From: Nitrospiria bacterium
GTDB lineage: Bacteria; Nitrospirota; RBG-16-64-22
DNA: 34,965 bases
Direction: 5' to 3'
Assembly: GCA_919903025.1 (NCBI GenBank)
Contig: CAKKSE010000148.1
Span: forward strand, 1-34,965
Shown piece by piece: positions 17,551-26,647 of the stretch. A program made the translations under genes and the position numbers. Under the pieces are notes generated by a model. The model made no database searches. It saw only the letters and a list, made by a program, of their open reading frames with translations, and was not told the origin of the DNA. Numbering within the stretch: the stretch's first letter is position 1; each line of letters starts with the position of its first letter.

Positions 17551-18897
17551 TCAAGGAACCGGATACCCGGCATCCCGGTACTCGCGAATCTTGTTCCGAA
17601 GGGTCCGGAGGGAGATCCCCAGACGGCCGGCCGCGTGCGTCCGGTTCCCGCCCATCTCATCGAGCGTCTTCAGGATAAGGTCCCGCTCCATCTCCCAGAC
17701 GGAATTCCCGGCCTTCCCATGGACCGGCTTTGCCCCCAGCCGGGCGACGCCGTCCGCGGCGAAATGGGCCGGCAGAAGCTCCCTCCCCTCGGCCAGGAGG
17801 ACGGCGCGCTCGACGGCATTCTCGATCTCCCGCACGTTCCCGCGCCAGGACTCCTGGGAAAGAAGAAAAAGGACGTCTTCCTGAACGTGGTCGATCTGCT
17901 TTCCGTGGCGGAGGGCGTGCTTCTTCACGAAGTGGCGGACCAACAGCGGGATGTCCGCCCGCCGCTCCCGAAGGGGAGGAATCTCGATGGGAAAGACGTT
18001 GATCCGATAGAAGAGGTCCTCTCGGAACCGCCCCTCGGCGACCTCGCGCCCGAGGTCCCGGTTCGTCGTGGCGATGACCCGCGCGTCCACCGGCGTCGTC
18101 GCTTGGGCGCCCACGCGGTCGATCTCGGACTCCTGCAGAACGCGCAACAGCTTCGACTGGAGAACGAGCGGCATCTCCCCGATCTCGTCCAGCAGGAGCG
18201 TTCCCCCGTTGGCCCGCTCGAACTTGCCGACGTGGCGGGCCACGGCCCCCGTGAACGCCCCCCGCTCGTGTCCGAACAACTCGCTCTCGAGCAGTCCTTC
18301 CGGGAGCGCCGCGCAGTTGACGGCCACGAACGGCTTTTCCCGGCGGGGCGAATTCTCGTGGATGAAGGCGGCCAGGAGTTCCTTCCCGGTGCCGCTCTCG
18401 CCCGTGATCAGGACCGTGGCGCGGGAGGGCGCGACGTTCTTCGCCCGGGCCAGGATCTTCTGCATTCCAGGGTCCTGCGTCACGAACTCACGCCTGCGGG
18501 ACCGGCCGTTCCCGCCGCCCGGCATCGCGTCCGGCCGGTCTCCTTCCACGGCGCGGCGGACAACCGTGGAGAGCATCTCCCGGGTGAACGGCTTCAACAC
18601 GTAGTCGCGCGCCCCTTCCCGCATCGCCTCCACGGCGTCTTCGATCGTCCCGTACGCCGTCATCATGAGGACGGGCAGGGCCGGGGCCTGCCGCCGGACC
18701 TCGCGGAGAAGCTCCAGGCCGTTCATCCGGGGCATTTTCACGTCCGTAATGAGCAGGGCGAACGGCCGCTCGTGGACTTTCTTGAGGGCGTCCGAGCCCG
18801 AGGAGACCGCCTCGACGTCGTACCCGTCGCGGGACAGGACTTCCGTCAGGGCGGCCCGCATCTCGAATTCGTCGTCCACGACGAGGATCGGATTCAT
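17551..18897 (-). CDS. Sigma-54-dependent response regulator, FlrC/FleR-like
   Basis: Receiver (ILVVDDEFEMR..LLITDVKMPRMNG), AAA+ with GESGTGKE and GAFTGA, C-terminal Fis-type HTH. Confidence 0.93.
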   Translation of the reverse strand: MNPILVVDDEFEMRAALTEVLSRDGYDVEAVSSGSDALKKVHERPFALLITDVKMPRMNGLELLREVRRQAPALPVLMMTAYGTIEDAVEAMREGARDYVLKPFTREMLSTVVRRAVEGDRPDAMPGGGNGRSRRREFVTQDPGMQKILARAKNVAPSRATVLITGESGTGKELLAAFIHENSPRREKPFVAVNCAALPEGLLESELFGHERGAFTGAVARHVGKFERANGGTLLLDEIGEMPLVLQSKLLRVLQESEIDRVGAQATTPVDARVIATTNRDLGREVAEGRFREDLFYRINVFPIEIPPLRERRADIPLLVRHFVKKHALRHGKQIDHVQEDVLFLLSQESWRGNVREIENAVERAVLLAEGRELLPAHFAADGVARLGAKPVHGKAGNSVWEMERDLILKTLDEMGGNRTHAAGRLGISLRTLRNKIREYRDAGYPVP

Positions 18898-20288
18898 CGG
18901 TTTGCCTCGGAAAGGCGGGGCGGACGGCTCCCTGCGGGAGGAACGGACGTCTCCCCCCTGGGCAGGAGGAGGGTGAACGTCGCTCCCTTTCCGGGACCCG
19001 CGCTCTCGACGCTGATCGTCCCCCCGTGGGAGTGGATGATGCCGTGGACGATCGCCAGCCCCAGACCGGTCCCCCTCTCCTTCGTCGTGAAGAATGGATG
19101 GAAGACGCGGTCCCTGTGGTCCGGCGCAATCCCCGAGCCGCTGTCCGCGACCGCAATTCCCGCAAAGTCACTGGATGATTCGCCGTTGGCCCCCGGGCCG
19201 CGCGCCAGGGAGACGCGGAGGACGCCCCCGTCCGGCATGGCCTGGACGGAGTTGAGGAACAGGTTCAGGAAGACCTGGCGGAGAAGCTCCGGGTCGGCGT
19301 AGACCCGCTCGTCCCGCGGAACGTCCATCGCCAGCGAGACCCCCTGCGACTGGGCCAGGGGCTGAACGAACTCGAGCGACTCGCTGATGATCGGCGCGAT
19401 CGGGACGGTCGCGAACGCGGGCAAATGGGGCCGGACGAACGCCAGCATGTTCGTGACGATATGCGAAAGGGCCCGGACGCCGTTCACGACGTGATCGACC
19501 AGGTTCCGCGCGCCCGGGCGGTCCTCCAGGTCTTCCCTCAGCATTCCCGCGAAGAGTTCCATGCTCGCGAGTGGATTGCGAATCTCGTGGGCAAGCTGCG
19601 CGACCATCTCCCCCATCGCGGCGATTCTCTGCTGGCGCTCCGCCTGATCCTCCAGGCGCCTGAGATGCGTCACGTCCTGGACGAGGACGACGGCCCCGGG
19701 GCTCTCCCGGCGAGAGAGCGATCGACCGTCTTCCCGAAATCCCCCCTCCCCCCCCTTTGTCAAAGGGGGGATGGGGGGATTTTCAGCCCGGACCGATGCG
19801 CCCCCTTCCAACCTTGAGAGCGTCACTTGCAGCGTCCGCTCCTCGCTTTGTCCCCCGCCCACGGTGCACTCAATCGAAACCGGTCCGTCCGCCGCGGCGG
19901 ACGCGGACGGATAGAACCGGTCCCAGACCGCGATGCCGAGGGCCTCGTCGATCGAAAGGCCCGCCGCTCCACGCCCCGCGCCGAGAATCCGTTCGGCCGC
20001 CTGGTTGACCGTGACGATCCGGCCGGACGCGTCCGTCGAGATGACGCCCGTCGCCAGCGAGTTGAGGAGGCGGGAGAGGTAGGCCCGCATCGCCTTGTTC
20101 TCAGTGAGCGACTGCTCGAGCGCGTCCCGCGAAACGGCCAGCTCCTGGCGAAGCTCGCGGACCCGTTCCTCCAGCCCCTGGTAGTTGTGGGCGAGGCGTT
20201 CGGACGCCTCCGTAAAGAACCGAAACGCGTCGTTCAGGAGATGGATCCTCTCCGCCCCGGGTTGTCTTCCCGCCAGTCTTTCGCTCAT
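18894..20288 (-). CDS. Sensor histidine kinase, FlrB/FleS-like (cytosolic, PAS + HisKA + HATPase)
   Basis: PAS segment, H-box GEMVAQLAHEIRNPLASMELFAGML, N/G boxes (NLFLNSVQAMPDGG, DSGSGI, GTGLGLAIVHGIIHSHGG); ATGA overlaps with both neighbours. Confidence 0.92.
   Translation of the reverse strand: MSERLAGRQPGAERIHLLNDAFRFFTEASERLAHNYQGLEERVRELRQELAVSRDALEQSLTENKAMRAYLSRLLNSLATGVISTDASGRIVTVNQAAERILGAGRGAAGLSIDEALGIAVWDRFYPSASAAADGPVSIECTVGGGQSEERTLQVTLSRLEGGASVRAENPPIPPLTKGGEGGFREDGRSLSRRESPGAVVLVQDVTHLRRLEDQAERQQRIAAMGEMVAQLAHEIRNPLASMELFAGMLREDLEDRPGARNLVDHVVNGVRALSHIVTNMLAFVRPHLPAFATVPIAPIISESLEFVQPLAQSQGVSLAMDVPRDERVYADPELLRQVFLNLFLNSVQAMPDGGVLRVSLARGPGANGESSSDFAGIAVADSGSGIAPDHRDRVFHPFFTTKERGTGLGLAIVHGIIHSHGGTISVESAGPGKGATFTLLLPRGETSVPPAGSRPPRLSEANR
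19738..19783. repeat. C-rich/G-rich palindromic repeat inside the histidine kinase ORF
   Basis: AATCCCCCC(C)TCCCCCCCCTTTGTCAAAGGGGGGATGGGGGGATTTT; translates as NPPIPPLTKGGEGGF. Confidence 0.85.
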
Positions 20289-22462
20289 CTTCCTTCCCCT
20301 GGTCCCGAACCCGCTTTTTCTCCGAACCCCAGCTCCCTGGCCCTGTCGATCAGCGCCGCCTCCGCGCGCCGCGACTGCGCGAGCCTTCCCCAGAGATCGG
20401 CCGGCCCGGCCCCGGCGGGATGAGCGAGACCGTCCCAGATCTTCATCGCCCTCGCCCGATCTCCCGTTCGCTCATAGCACCGGGCAATGTCGAACTGCGT
20501 TCGCCGAACGGTCTCCAGCGGAAGCGGCGTCTTCCTGGCGGCTTCGTACGCTTCGCGGGCCATCTCGCACTTCCCCGCCTTGGACCAGATGTCCCCCAGA
20601 GTCACGGCCTGTTCGGCCCCCCACCCGGCCAGGTCTTTTCTCCCCGCGGTCTTCGCGATCGCCTCCGCCATCAGCCGGCCGGCCCTTTCCGTCTCTCCGA
20701 CCGTGTCGAAAAAGAGCGCGGCTTGGGCGAGGCGGACCGGATCTGCGCGGACGGACGGATCGTTCTTCAAGATGAGGGAATAGACAGCCGCCGCTTCGCG
20801 GAAAGCCTCCCCAGCCTCCGTTTTCCTCCCGGCCAGGAAGAGCGCGTCGCCGGTCCATTTGAGCGACTTGGCCGCGCCCTCCGTCGCCGGAAAAGGCCGG
20901 GCGATCCCCCGGAATATCCTCGCTCCCTCATCGGTCTTGCCCAGGGCCAGAGCCGACTCGACCAGCGCCAGTGAGATCTCGGTGCGCTCGTCGCGCGTCA
21001 GCTCGGCCCGCCCTGCGAGGGCCTTCGCCCACGCGTGGGCGTTCTCGACGCGCCCGGCCTCACGGTACGCGCGGGAAACGATGAGCGCCGTCGCCGTGCC
21101 GGTCTTGGAAGGCGGTCCGATCCGCTCATCGATCACGCGCACGGCCTCGGCCGCGTCCCCGCGTCCGCGGAGGAAAGAGACCCATCGTGGAACGAGCCGT
21201 TCGAGGCCCTTGCGCGCGGCGGCGTGACTGCCGCCAATCTCTTCATGGAGGAGGAGCGCATCATAGATTTCGGCCGCTTCCTTGTGCGCGCCCTGCGTCT
21301 CCTTCTCGCCCGCCAGTTTGAGCCCGGCCTCGACTGTCACCCGGCTCGGCTTTTCCTTCGTAAGGTCTTTGACGAAGAATCTCTCCTTCAAGGCTTCGGC
21401 CGAGAGAGGCTCTCTGGGAGCGTTGCGGCCGTGGACGGTGGCGAGGCCGAGCCTGGCGAGCTTGCCGGCATACCCGTCCGGATCGAGCTTGAGCGCGTCA
21501 TGGTAGAGCCGCTCCGCCTTGACGTCCTTCCCCAGCTCGGTCTCCAGGTCGCCCAGCCGGACCATGCCAAGGAGGGCGAGCGGGTCGCGCGGATGGATAT
21601 TGATGAGCAAAAGGTAGAGATTGCGGCCCTCGCCAAAGGCGCGGCTGACAAACGACGCTTCGGCCGCCCGAAAGAGGAGGACGGGGAATCTCCTGGCCTC
21701 CCCCGGCCAGTCCGACAACAGCTTGGCGTAGACGCGCCGCGCCTCGCCGAAACGCCCGTCGGCCATCAGGCACTCCGCCATTCCGAAGAGGCCGGCCGCC
21801 ACGACGCTCGGATCGCGGCCGGTCTTGTGCGCCGACTCGAAAACGGCGTGAGCCAGGTCCGACCGCCCCTGCCTGAGAAGGAGGAACCCTTTCAGGAGCT
21901 TCGACCGGCCCGCGGACGGACTCTGGGGGAACTCGGCGGAGACGCGATCTAGCGCCCCGACCGCCTCGACATTGAAATCAAGGGTCGCATAGATTCCTCC
22001 GATCTGCTCGAGTGCCAGCGCCGTCAGGTCGTCCGGGGGAAGCTTGTTGACAACGTCGCGGAGATCGGCCAGCGCTTCGTTAAAAGCCTTCTTGTCGGCC
22101 GCACCCAGACCTGCGTAGGCGGTCCCCCGGATGAAGAGGGCCGTTCTCCTGGCCGGGCCTGCCAAGCCTCCCGACTGCTCGAAGACGCCAACTCGGCCGA
22201 CGGCGAGGGAAAATGAGCCGTCGAGGACAAGACGGCGGGCCTCGTCCAGAATCGGAACGTCCCGCACGGAACTGCTCTCCGGCAGGGCGAACCGCCCGGG
22301 CCGGACCCGCTGAAATACCGGAAGGATGTCGTACCCTTCGAGGATCAGCGGTCTAGTCACGAAGAGGCCGTCCAGGCTCGGCGCGGCCATTCCCGCTTCC
22401 GGCCCGAGGAGGGAAAGCGCGGACAAGAGGAGACCGCTAGCGATCGCGCCGCGAAATCCCAC
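20285..22462 (-). CDS. Exported TPR-repeat protein
   Basis: Signal peptide-like N-terminus, 725 aa of TPR-like helical repeats; GTG start; overlaps both neighbours. Confidence 0.75.
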   Translation of the reverse strand: MGFRGAIASGLLLSALSLLGPEAGMAAPSLDGLFVTRPLILEGYDILPVFQRVRPGRFALPESSSVRDVPILDEARRLVLDGSFSLAVGRVGVFEQSGGLAGPARRTALFIRGTAYAGLGAADKKAFNEALADLRDVVNKLPPDDLTALALEQIGGIYATLDFNVEAVGALDRVSAEFPQSPSAGRSKLLKGFLLLRQGRSDLAHAVFESAHKTGRDPSVVAAGLFGMAECLMADGRFGEARRVYAKLLSDWPGEARRFPVLLFRAAEASFVSRAFGEGRNLYLLLINIHPRDPLALLGMVRLGDLETELGKDVKAERLYHDALKLDPDGYAGKLARLGLATVHGRNAPREPLSAEALKERFFVKDLTKEKPSRVTVEAGLKLAGEKETQGAHKEAAEIYDALLLHEEIGGSHAAARKGLERLVPRWVSFLRGRGDAAEAVRVIDERIGPPSKTGTATALIVSRAYREAGRVENAHAWAKALAGRAELTRDERTEISLALVESALALGKTDEGARIFRGIARPFPATEGAAKSLKWTGDALFLAGRKTEAGEAFREAAAVYSLILKNDPSVRADPVRLAQAALFFDTVGETERAGRLMAEAIAKTAGRKDLAGWGAEQAVTLGDIWSKAGKCEMAREAYEAARKTPLPLETVRRTQFDIARCYERTGDRARAMKIWDGLAHPAGAGPADLWGRLAQSRRAEAALIDRARELGFGEKAGSGPGEGR

Positions 22463-22796
22463 GATTGAGCTCCTCGAGTTGGCGGATGATCTCGTTGTTC
22501 TGCTTGATTATCAACAGTTGGAGCTTCGCTTGGGTCCGCGAGGCGATTGCGATCTGCCGAAAGAGGTCGGACCGGGATGTGGTGAGAACCTCCTCGGCCT
22601 CGGAACCCTTCTCGGCATGTTGCCCCTGTGTCCAAAGTCTGTCGAGTTCCTCCGTGAGGAGGAGGATGGTCTTGTCTGGAACGACGGCAGGCGCCCCCCC
22701 CTTAACGGCCACGGGGCCGGCCCCCCAAGCGGGTGCCCCGCCGAAAAGGAGAAGGACGGCGGCAACTAGATGGAAAGGGCGCGAGCGGATGAGCAA
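22437..22796 (-). CDS. Small exported coiled-coil protein, function unknown
   Basis: Signal peptide (LVAAVLLLFGGAPAWGA) plus helical region; TTG start with GGAGG RBS; 26-bp overlap with the TPR gene. Confidence 0.65.
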   Translation of the reverse strand: MLIRSRPFHLVAAVLLLFGGAPAWGAGPVAVKGGAPAVVPDKTILLLTEELDRLWTQGQHAEKGSEAEEVLTTSRSDLFRQIAIASRTQAKLQLLIIKQNNEIIRQLEELNRGISRRDR

Positions 22797-22988
22797 GAAG
22801 GCACCTCCAGCGTTGGGAACGGAGAAGGACTAAATCAAGACTTATGCCGGGATATTGCAGGGACGACGAATGAAAGGAAGGATCGAAAAGTCAGTTACTT
22901 ATGAGGATACGAGCGTTGCAGGGCTGATGTTGGAAGTGGGCGCCGCGTCAGGAATATGACTACCGCGCGAAACAACTGGCGGACGCTC

Positions 22989-24401
22989 TCATACTTCCGT
23001 GCCCGTCGTCTGCCTGGCGTTCGATTCGGATTGAAGGTTCCGCCGCTTCATCTTCTCTACGAGCGTCGTCCGGTTCAGGCGCAGATACTGGGCGGCCTTG
23101 TTCTTGATCCCGGCCGCCTTCTCCATCGCCTGAACGATCAGACGGTTCTCGAAATCCTCCACGAGCTTTTCAAAATCGACTCCCTCGTCCGGAATCGATA
23201 CGAAAGGAACGCCCTGGTCGCGGCGCCGGCCCAGGATCTTGTCCGGCAGGTCCTCGACGCCGATGACGCCCTCGCCCTTGAGAATGACGAGGCGCTCGAC
23301 CAGGTTCTCCAGCTCCCGGACGTTCCCGGGCCAGTCGTACATCTTGAGCACCTGCATCGCCTCCGGCGCGATGCCGCTTACCGAGCGCCGCTTGTCGGCC
23401 GACAGCCGCTTCAGGAAATGGTCGAGCAGGAGGGGGATGTCCTCGCGGCGCCGGCGCATGGGCGGAAGCGTGACGGGGATGACGTTCAGCCGGTAGAAGA
23501 GGTCCTCGCGGAAGCGGCGCTGTTCGACCGCCTCCTCGAGATTCTTGTTCGTCGCCGAGATGACGCGCACGTCGACCCGGATCGACCGCGTCCCGCCCAC
23601 GCGCTCGAACTCCCTCTCCTGAAGGACGCGCAACAGCTTCACCTGGAGGTTCGGGCTCATGTCGCCGACTTCGTCGAGGAAGATGGTCCCGCCGTGGGCA
23701 AGCTCGAAGCGGCCCATTCGCATGGCGTGGGCGCCCGTGAAGGCCCCCTTCTCATGCCCGAAGAGCTCGCTCTCCAGAAGGTCTTCGGGGATCGCGCCGC
23801 AGTTCACGGGGATGAGCGGACGGTCCCGCCGCGGGGAATTGAAGTGGATCGTGCGGGCCACGAGCTCCTTTCCCGTCCCCGACTCCCCGTAGATGATGAT
23901 CGTGCTGTCGCTGTCGGCGACCCGTTCGATCATCCGGTAGACCTTCTGCATCTCGTCGCTGTCGCCGATCAGGTTCTCGAACCGGTACTTGCGCCTGAGC
24001 TGGCGCTTGAGCGAGCGGTTCTCAATCTGGAGTTGACGGAATTCGATGGCCCGCTGGACGGTCAGCACGACCTCGTCCACCTTGAAGGGCTTGGTGAGGT
24101 ATTCGAACGCGCCGGCCTTGACGGCCCTGACAGCCGTCTCGATCGTCCCGAACCCGGTCAGGACGATTCCGACGATGTCGGGATTGATGTCCCGAACCGC
24201 CTCCAGGACCTCGATCCCGTCCTGGTTGGGCATCCGGAGATCGGTGAGGAGAATGTCGAAGGGCGATTCCCGGGCGGCCGCGATGGCGGCCTCACCGCCG
24301 TCCGCGGTGACGACTTCGTACTGGTTGCGTTCGAGGATCTCTTGAAGAACCTCGCGGGAATGGGGATCGTCGTCAACGACGAGAGCGCGATGCCGGTTCA
24401 T
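22989..24401 (-). CDS. Sigma-54-dependent response regulator (NtrC family; HTH resembles FleQ/FgrM-type)
   Basis: Receiver (ALVVDDDPHSREVL..LLTDLRMPNQDG), GESGTGKE, GAFTGA, C-terminal KAAQYLRLNRTTLVEKMKRR. Confidence 0.93.
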   Translation of the reverse strand: MNRHRALVVDDDPHSREVLQEILERNQYEVVTADGGEAAIAAARESPFDILLTDLRMPNQDGIEVLEAVRDINPDIVGIVLTGFGTIETAVRAVKAGAFEYLTKPFKVDEVVLTVQRAIEFRQLQIENRSLKRQLRRKYRFENLIGDSDEMQKVYRMIERVADSDSTIIIYGESGTGKELVARTIHFNSPRRDRPLIPVNCGAIPEDLLESELFGHEKGAFTGAHAMRMGRFELAHGGTIFLDEVGDMSPNLQVKLLRVLQEREFERVGGTRSIRVDVRVISATNKNLEEAVEQRRFREDLFYRLNVIPVTLPPMRRRREDIPLLLDHFLKRLSADKRRSVSGIAPEAMQVLKMYDWPGNVRELENLVERLVILKGEGVIGVEDLPDKILGRRRDQGVPFVSIPDEGVDFEKLVEDFENRLIVQAMEKAAGIKNKAAQYLRLNRTTLVEKMKRRNLQSESNARQTTGTEV

Positions 24402-24455
24402 GGCGGAACCCTCCAGGGTTCTGACACACCATCATGGTCGAGTCAATTCTTTGAC

Positions 24456-24484
24456 ATTATAAGAAACTTCCAGGGACTTTTCAA
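24456..24484 (-). promoter_or_regulatory. Sigma-70-type promoter upstream of the NtrC-family regulator
   Basis: Minus strand TTGAAA-N17-TATAAT. Confidence 0.75.
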
Positions 24485-24575
24485 GAAATTGTTGGGTGGA
24501 AATTGTTGGAGGAGGGTTCCTCGCTTTCAAGAAATTGGATCTCGTCCTTCGAACAGTGGAGGATTTGTCGGAAGA

Positions 24576-24620
24576 CTCCCCTCCACCTTGATGGGGGAGG
24601 GTGCGGGGTGGGGGTGAGAG
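24576..24620. repeat. Palindromic C-rich/G-rich intergenic repeat
   Basis: CTCCCCTCCACCTTGATGGGGGAGGGTGCGGGGTGGGGGTGAG. Confidence 0.75.
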
Positions 24621-24705
24621 ACGAGGAGACAGAACGACACTTACGCATAAGCCCATCCTTGGGCCAAAGGGCGCTCGCCGGACAGAATTCCTGGAGGGCG
24701 GGTCG

Positions 24706-24885
24706 TTACTTTTTCGCTAGAACCTGCTTCTCGCTCATCCTCGCCCGGTTGGTCATGATCACCGGATCAAGAACGCAACCACAGAAGATGCAATGCCAAC
24801 CGTAGCACGACAGGCTCAGGCTGTCCTCTTCATGGTTGTGGTACCTCTCCCTTACCATCGAACCTTGGCACTTGGGGCATTTCAT
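24706..24885 (-). CDS. Small zinc-ribbon protein (59 aa), absent from the supplied ORF track
   Basis: Manual translation MKCPKCQGSMVRERYHNHEEDSLSLSCYGWHCIFCGCVLDPVIMTNRARMSEKQVLAKK*; two CxxC pairs (CPKC, CIFC); GGAAGGAG RBS. Confidence 0.8.
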   Translation of the reverse strand: MKCPKCQGSMVRERYHNHEEDSLSLSCYGWHCIFCGCVLDPVIMTNRARMSEKQVLAKK

Positions 24886-24932
24886 TGGCTTTCTCCTTCC
24901 GATGCGAGCCCCGCGCGACGGGGTCTCGGATC

Positions 24933-24938
24933 ATTATA
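24933..24938 (-). promoter_or_regulatory. -10 element (TATAAT) upstream of the zinc-ribbon gene
   Basis: Perfect TATAAT on the minus strand; no convincing -35 at 17 nt. Confidence 0.5.
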
Positions 24939-25252
24939 ACAGCAACCGACCTGGCATTATTCCAATTCTGCCACGCGGATAACCTTTGCACACCCCGTAC
25001 CATGCCGGCAAATGCACGAATCCGCTATATTATCAATATGTTATACTTAAACAGGACGTCTAGGTCGTCCAACAACGCGTTTCGATATTGAAACATGGCG
25101 CTGGGTAGAACGCCGTTTTCGGACGTAACTATGCTATTTTTCTGGGATAGCGCCGCGTCACGAAGTTGAAACGAGCCGTCAGAGAAATGGATGCAGGGGC
25201 TGAGCGGTGGTTGCGACGGAGGGATCTCTGTAACTATTTGCTCGGAAAGGGA

Positions 25253-26647
25253 TTATGGCCGATTGGGCCGATCTATACCCAATTCCCTCATTCGACGCCA
25301 AAGAGTTGACCGGCTCATGCCGAGCCTCTTGGCCGTGGGAATGATGTTCCACCCGGACTGGTCCAGCGCCCTCTTGATGAGTTCGCGCTCGAGCGACCTG
25401 AAAGGATGCGGCTCCCGCAAGGCCACGTCGATGACGCTGGCGTTCGGATGGTAGATCGTCAAGGGAAGGTCCTCGGGCAGGATCGTGTTCCCGTCACAGC
25501 AGGCGAAGGCATGCTCGATGACGTTCTGGAGTTCGCGGATGTTTCCGGGATAGTCGTAGTTGAGAAGGAACTTCATGGCCTCCGGGGAGATGTTGTTGAT
25601 CTTCGCCGGATGAGTCTCCTGGAAGCGAGAGACGAAGTGGCGGATGAGAAGCGGGATATCGTCCCGCCTCTCCCGGAGCGGCGGCAAAGGGATCGGCACG
25701 ACATTGAGCCGGTAGAACAGATCCTTCCTGAACTCTCCGGTCTCGACGGCGCGCGCAAGGTCCTTGTTCGTCGCCGCGATGAGCCGGACGTCCGCCTTGA
25801 TCCGCCGGGAGTCGCCGACCCGCTCGAACTCGCCGTTCTCCAGCACGCGCAACAGCTTGGCCTGCGTCTTCGGGGGGATCTCCCCCGCCTCGTCGAGGAA
25901 GAGGGTCCCCCCGTCGGCCATCTCGAACCGGCCCACCTTGTCGGCGATCGCCCCCGTGAAAGCGCCGCGGACGTGGCCGAACAGCTCGCTCTCGATGAGT
26001 CCCTCGGAGAGCGCCGCGCAGTTGACCTTTACCAGCGGCCGGCCTTTCCGCGGGGAATGCCGGTGGATGGCCTCGGCGATCAGTTCCTTGCCCGTGCCGG
26101 ATTCACCCGTGATCAGGACGGTCGACCGCGTCTGGGCGATCTGCGGAATGACGCCCAGGATCTGGGCCATCCGGCCGTTCTTCGAGACGATCCCGTGGGT
26201 CTCCGCGCTCCCGTTGGGGCGGGCCGACAGTTCCTTGATGAGCGAGATGTCGCGGAAGATCTCGACGCCGCCGATCACCTCCCCCGACTCGTTCCGGATG
26301 AGGGCCGTCGACAGAGAGACGGGGATCTCCGTCCCCGCCTGCGTCCGAAGGACCGTCTCGAAGTTGGCCAGCGGCTCCCCCCGGTCGATCGTCCGGCGAA
26401 GGACGCATCCGCCCATGCAGGCGTGCGTCCGCACCATCTCCCGGCAGGGGCGGCCGAAGATCTCGATCCGCTCGCCGCACCCCAACAGCTCCTTGGCCGC
26501 GCGGTTCATGTAGAGAAGCTGGTAGTCGAGCGAGACGGCCACGATCCCGTCGGCGATCGAGTCGAAGATGATCTGATGGTCCAGCCGGTCGAGGATCGGG
26601 CGGGGCGGGGCGGACGAAAGAGAAGCGTCCGTTCGGGCGATATTCAT
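25253..26647 (-). CDS. Sigma-54-dependent transcriptional regulator with N-terminal PAS domain (Cys-containing)
   Basis: PAS (IFDSIADGIVAVSLDYQLLYMNRAAKELLG) with CREMVRTHACMGGCVLRRT, AAA+ GESGTGKE and GAFTGA, C-terminal HTH. Confidence 0.93.
   Translation of the reverse strand: MNIARTDASLSSAPPRPILDRLDHQIIFDSIADGIVAVSLDYQLLYMNRAAKELLGCGERIEIFGRPCREMVRTHACMGGCVLRRTIDRGEPLANFETVLRTQAGTEIPVSLSTALIRNESGEVIGGVEIFRDISLIKELSARPNGSAETHGIVSKNGRMAQILGVIPQIAQTRSTVLITGESGTGKELIAEAIHRHSPRKGRPLVKVNCAALSEGLIESELFGHVRGAFTGAIADKVGRFEMADGGTLFLDEAGEIPPKTQAKLLRVLENGEFERVGDSRRIKADVRLIAATNKDLARAVETGEFRKDLFYRLNVVPIPLPPLRERRDDIPLLIRHFVSRFQETHPAKINNISPEAMKFLLNYDYPGNIRELQNVIEHAFACCDGNTILPEDLPLTIYHPNASVIDVALREPHPFRSLERELIKRALDQSGWNIIPTAKRLGMSRSTLWRRMRELGIDRPNRP

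Noticed and set aside
14274-19302. Long plus-strand ORFs (e.g. 14274-16010, 17281-19302; also 22956-24617 and 33163-34950)
   Set aside because: They are antisense to clearly recognisable genes, are rich in Arg/Pro/Gly/Asp typical of GC-rich shadow frames, and show no recognisable domains
22797-22988. Sigma54 promoter upstream of the small exported coiled-coil gene
   Set aside because: No GG-N10-GC element with correct spacing could be found on the minus strand
25096-25310. Short plus-strand ORFs (24 and 40 aa) in the AT-rich island and the PAS-regulator 3' end
   Set aside because: No clear RBS, no recognisable motif, and one overlaps the 3' end of a confident gene in antisense
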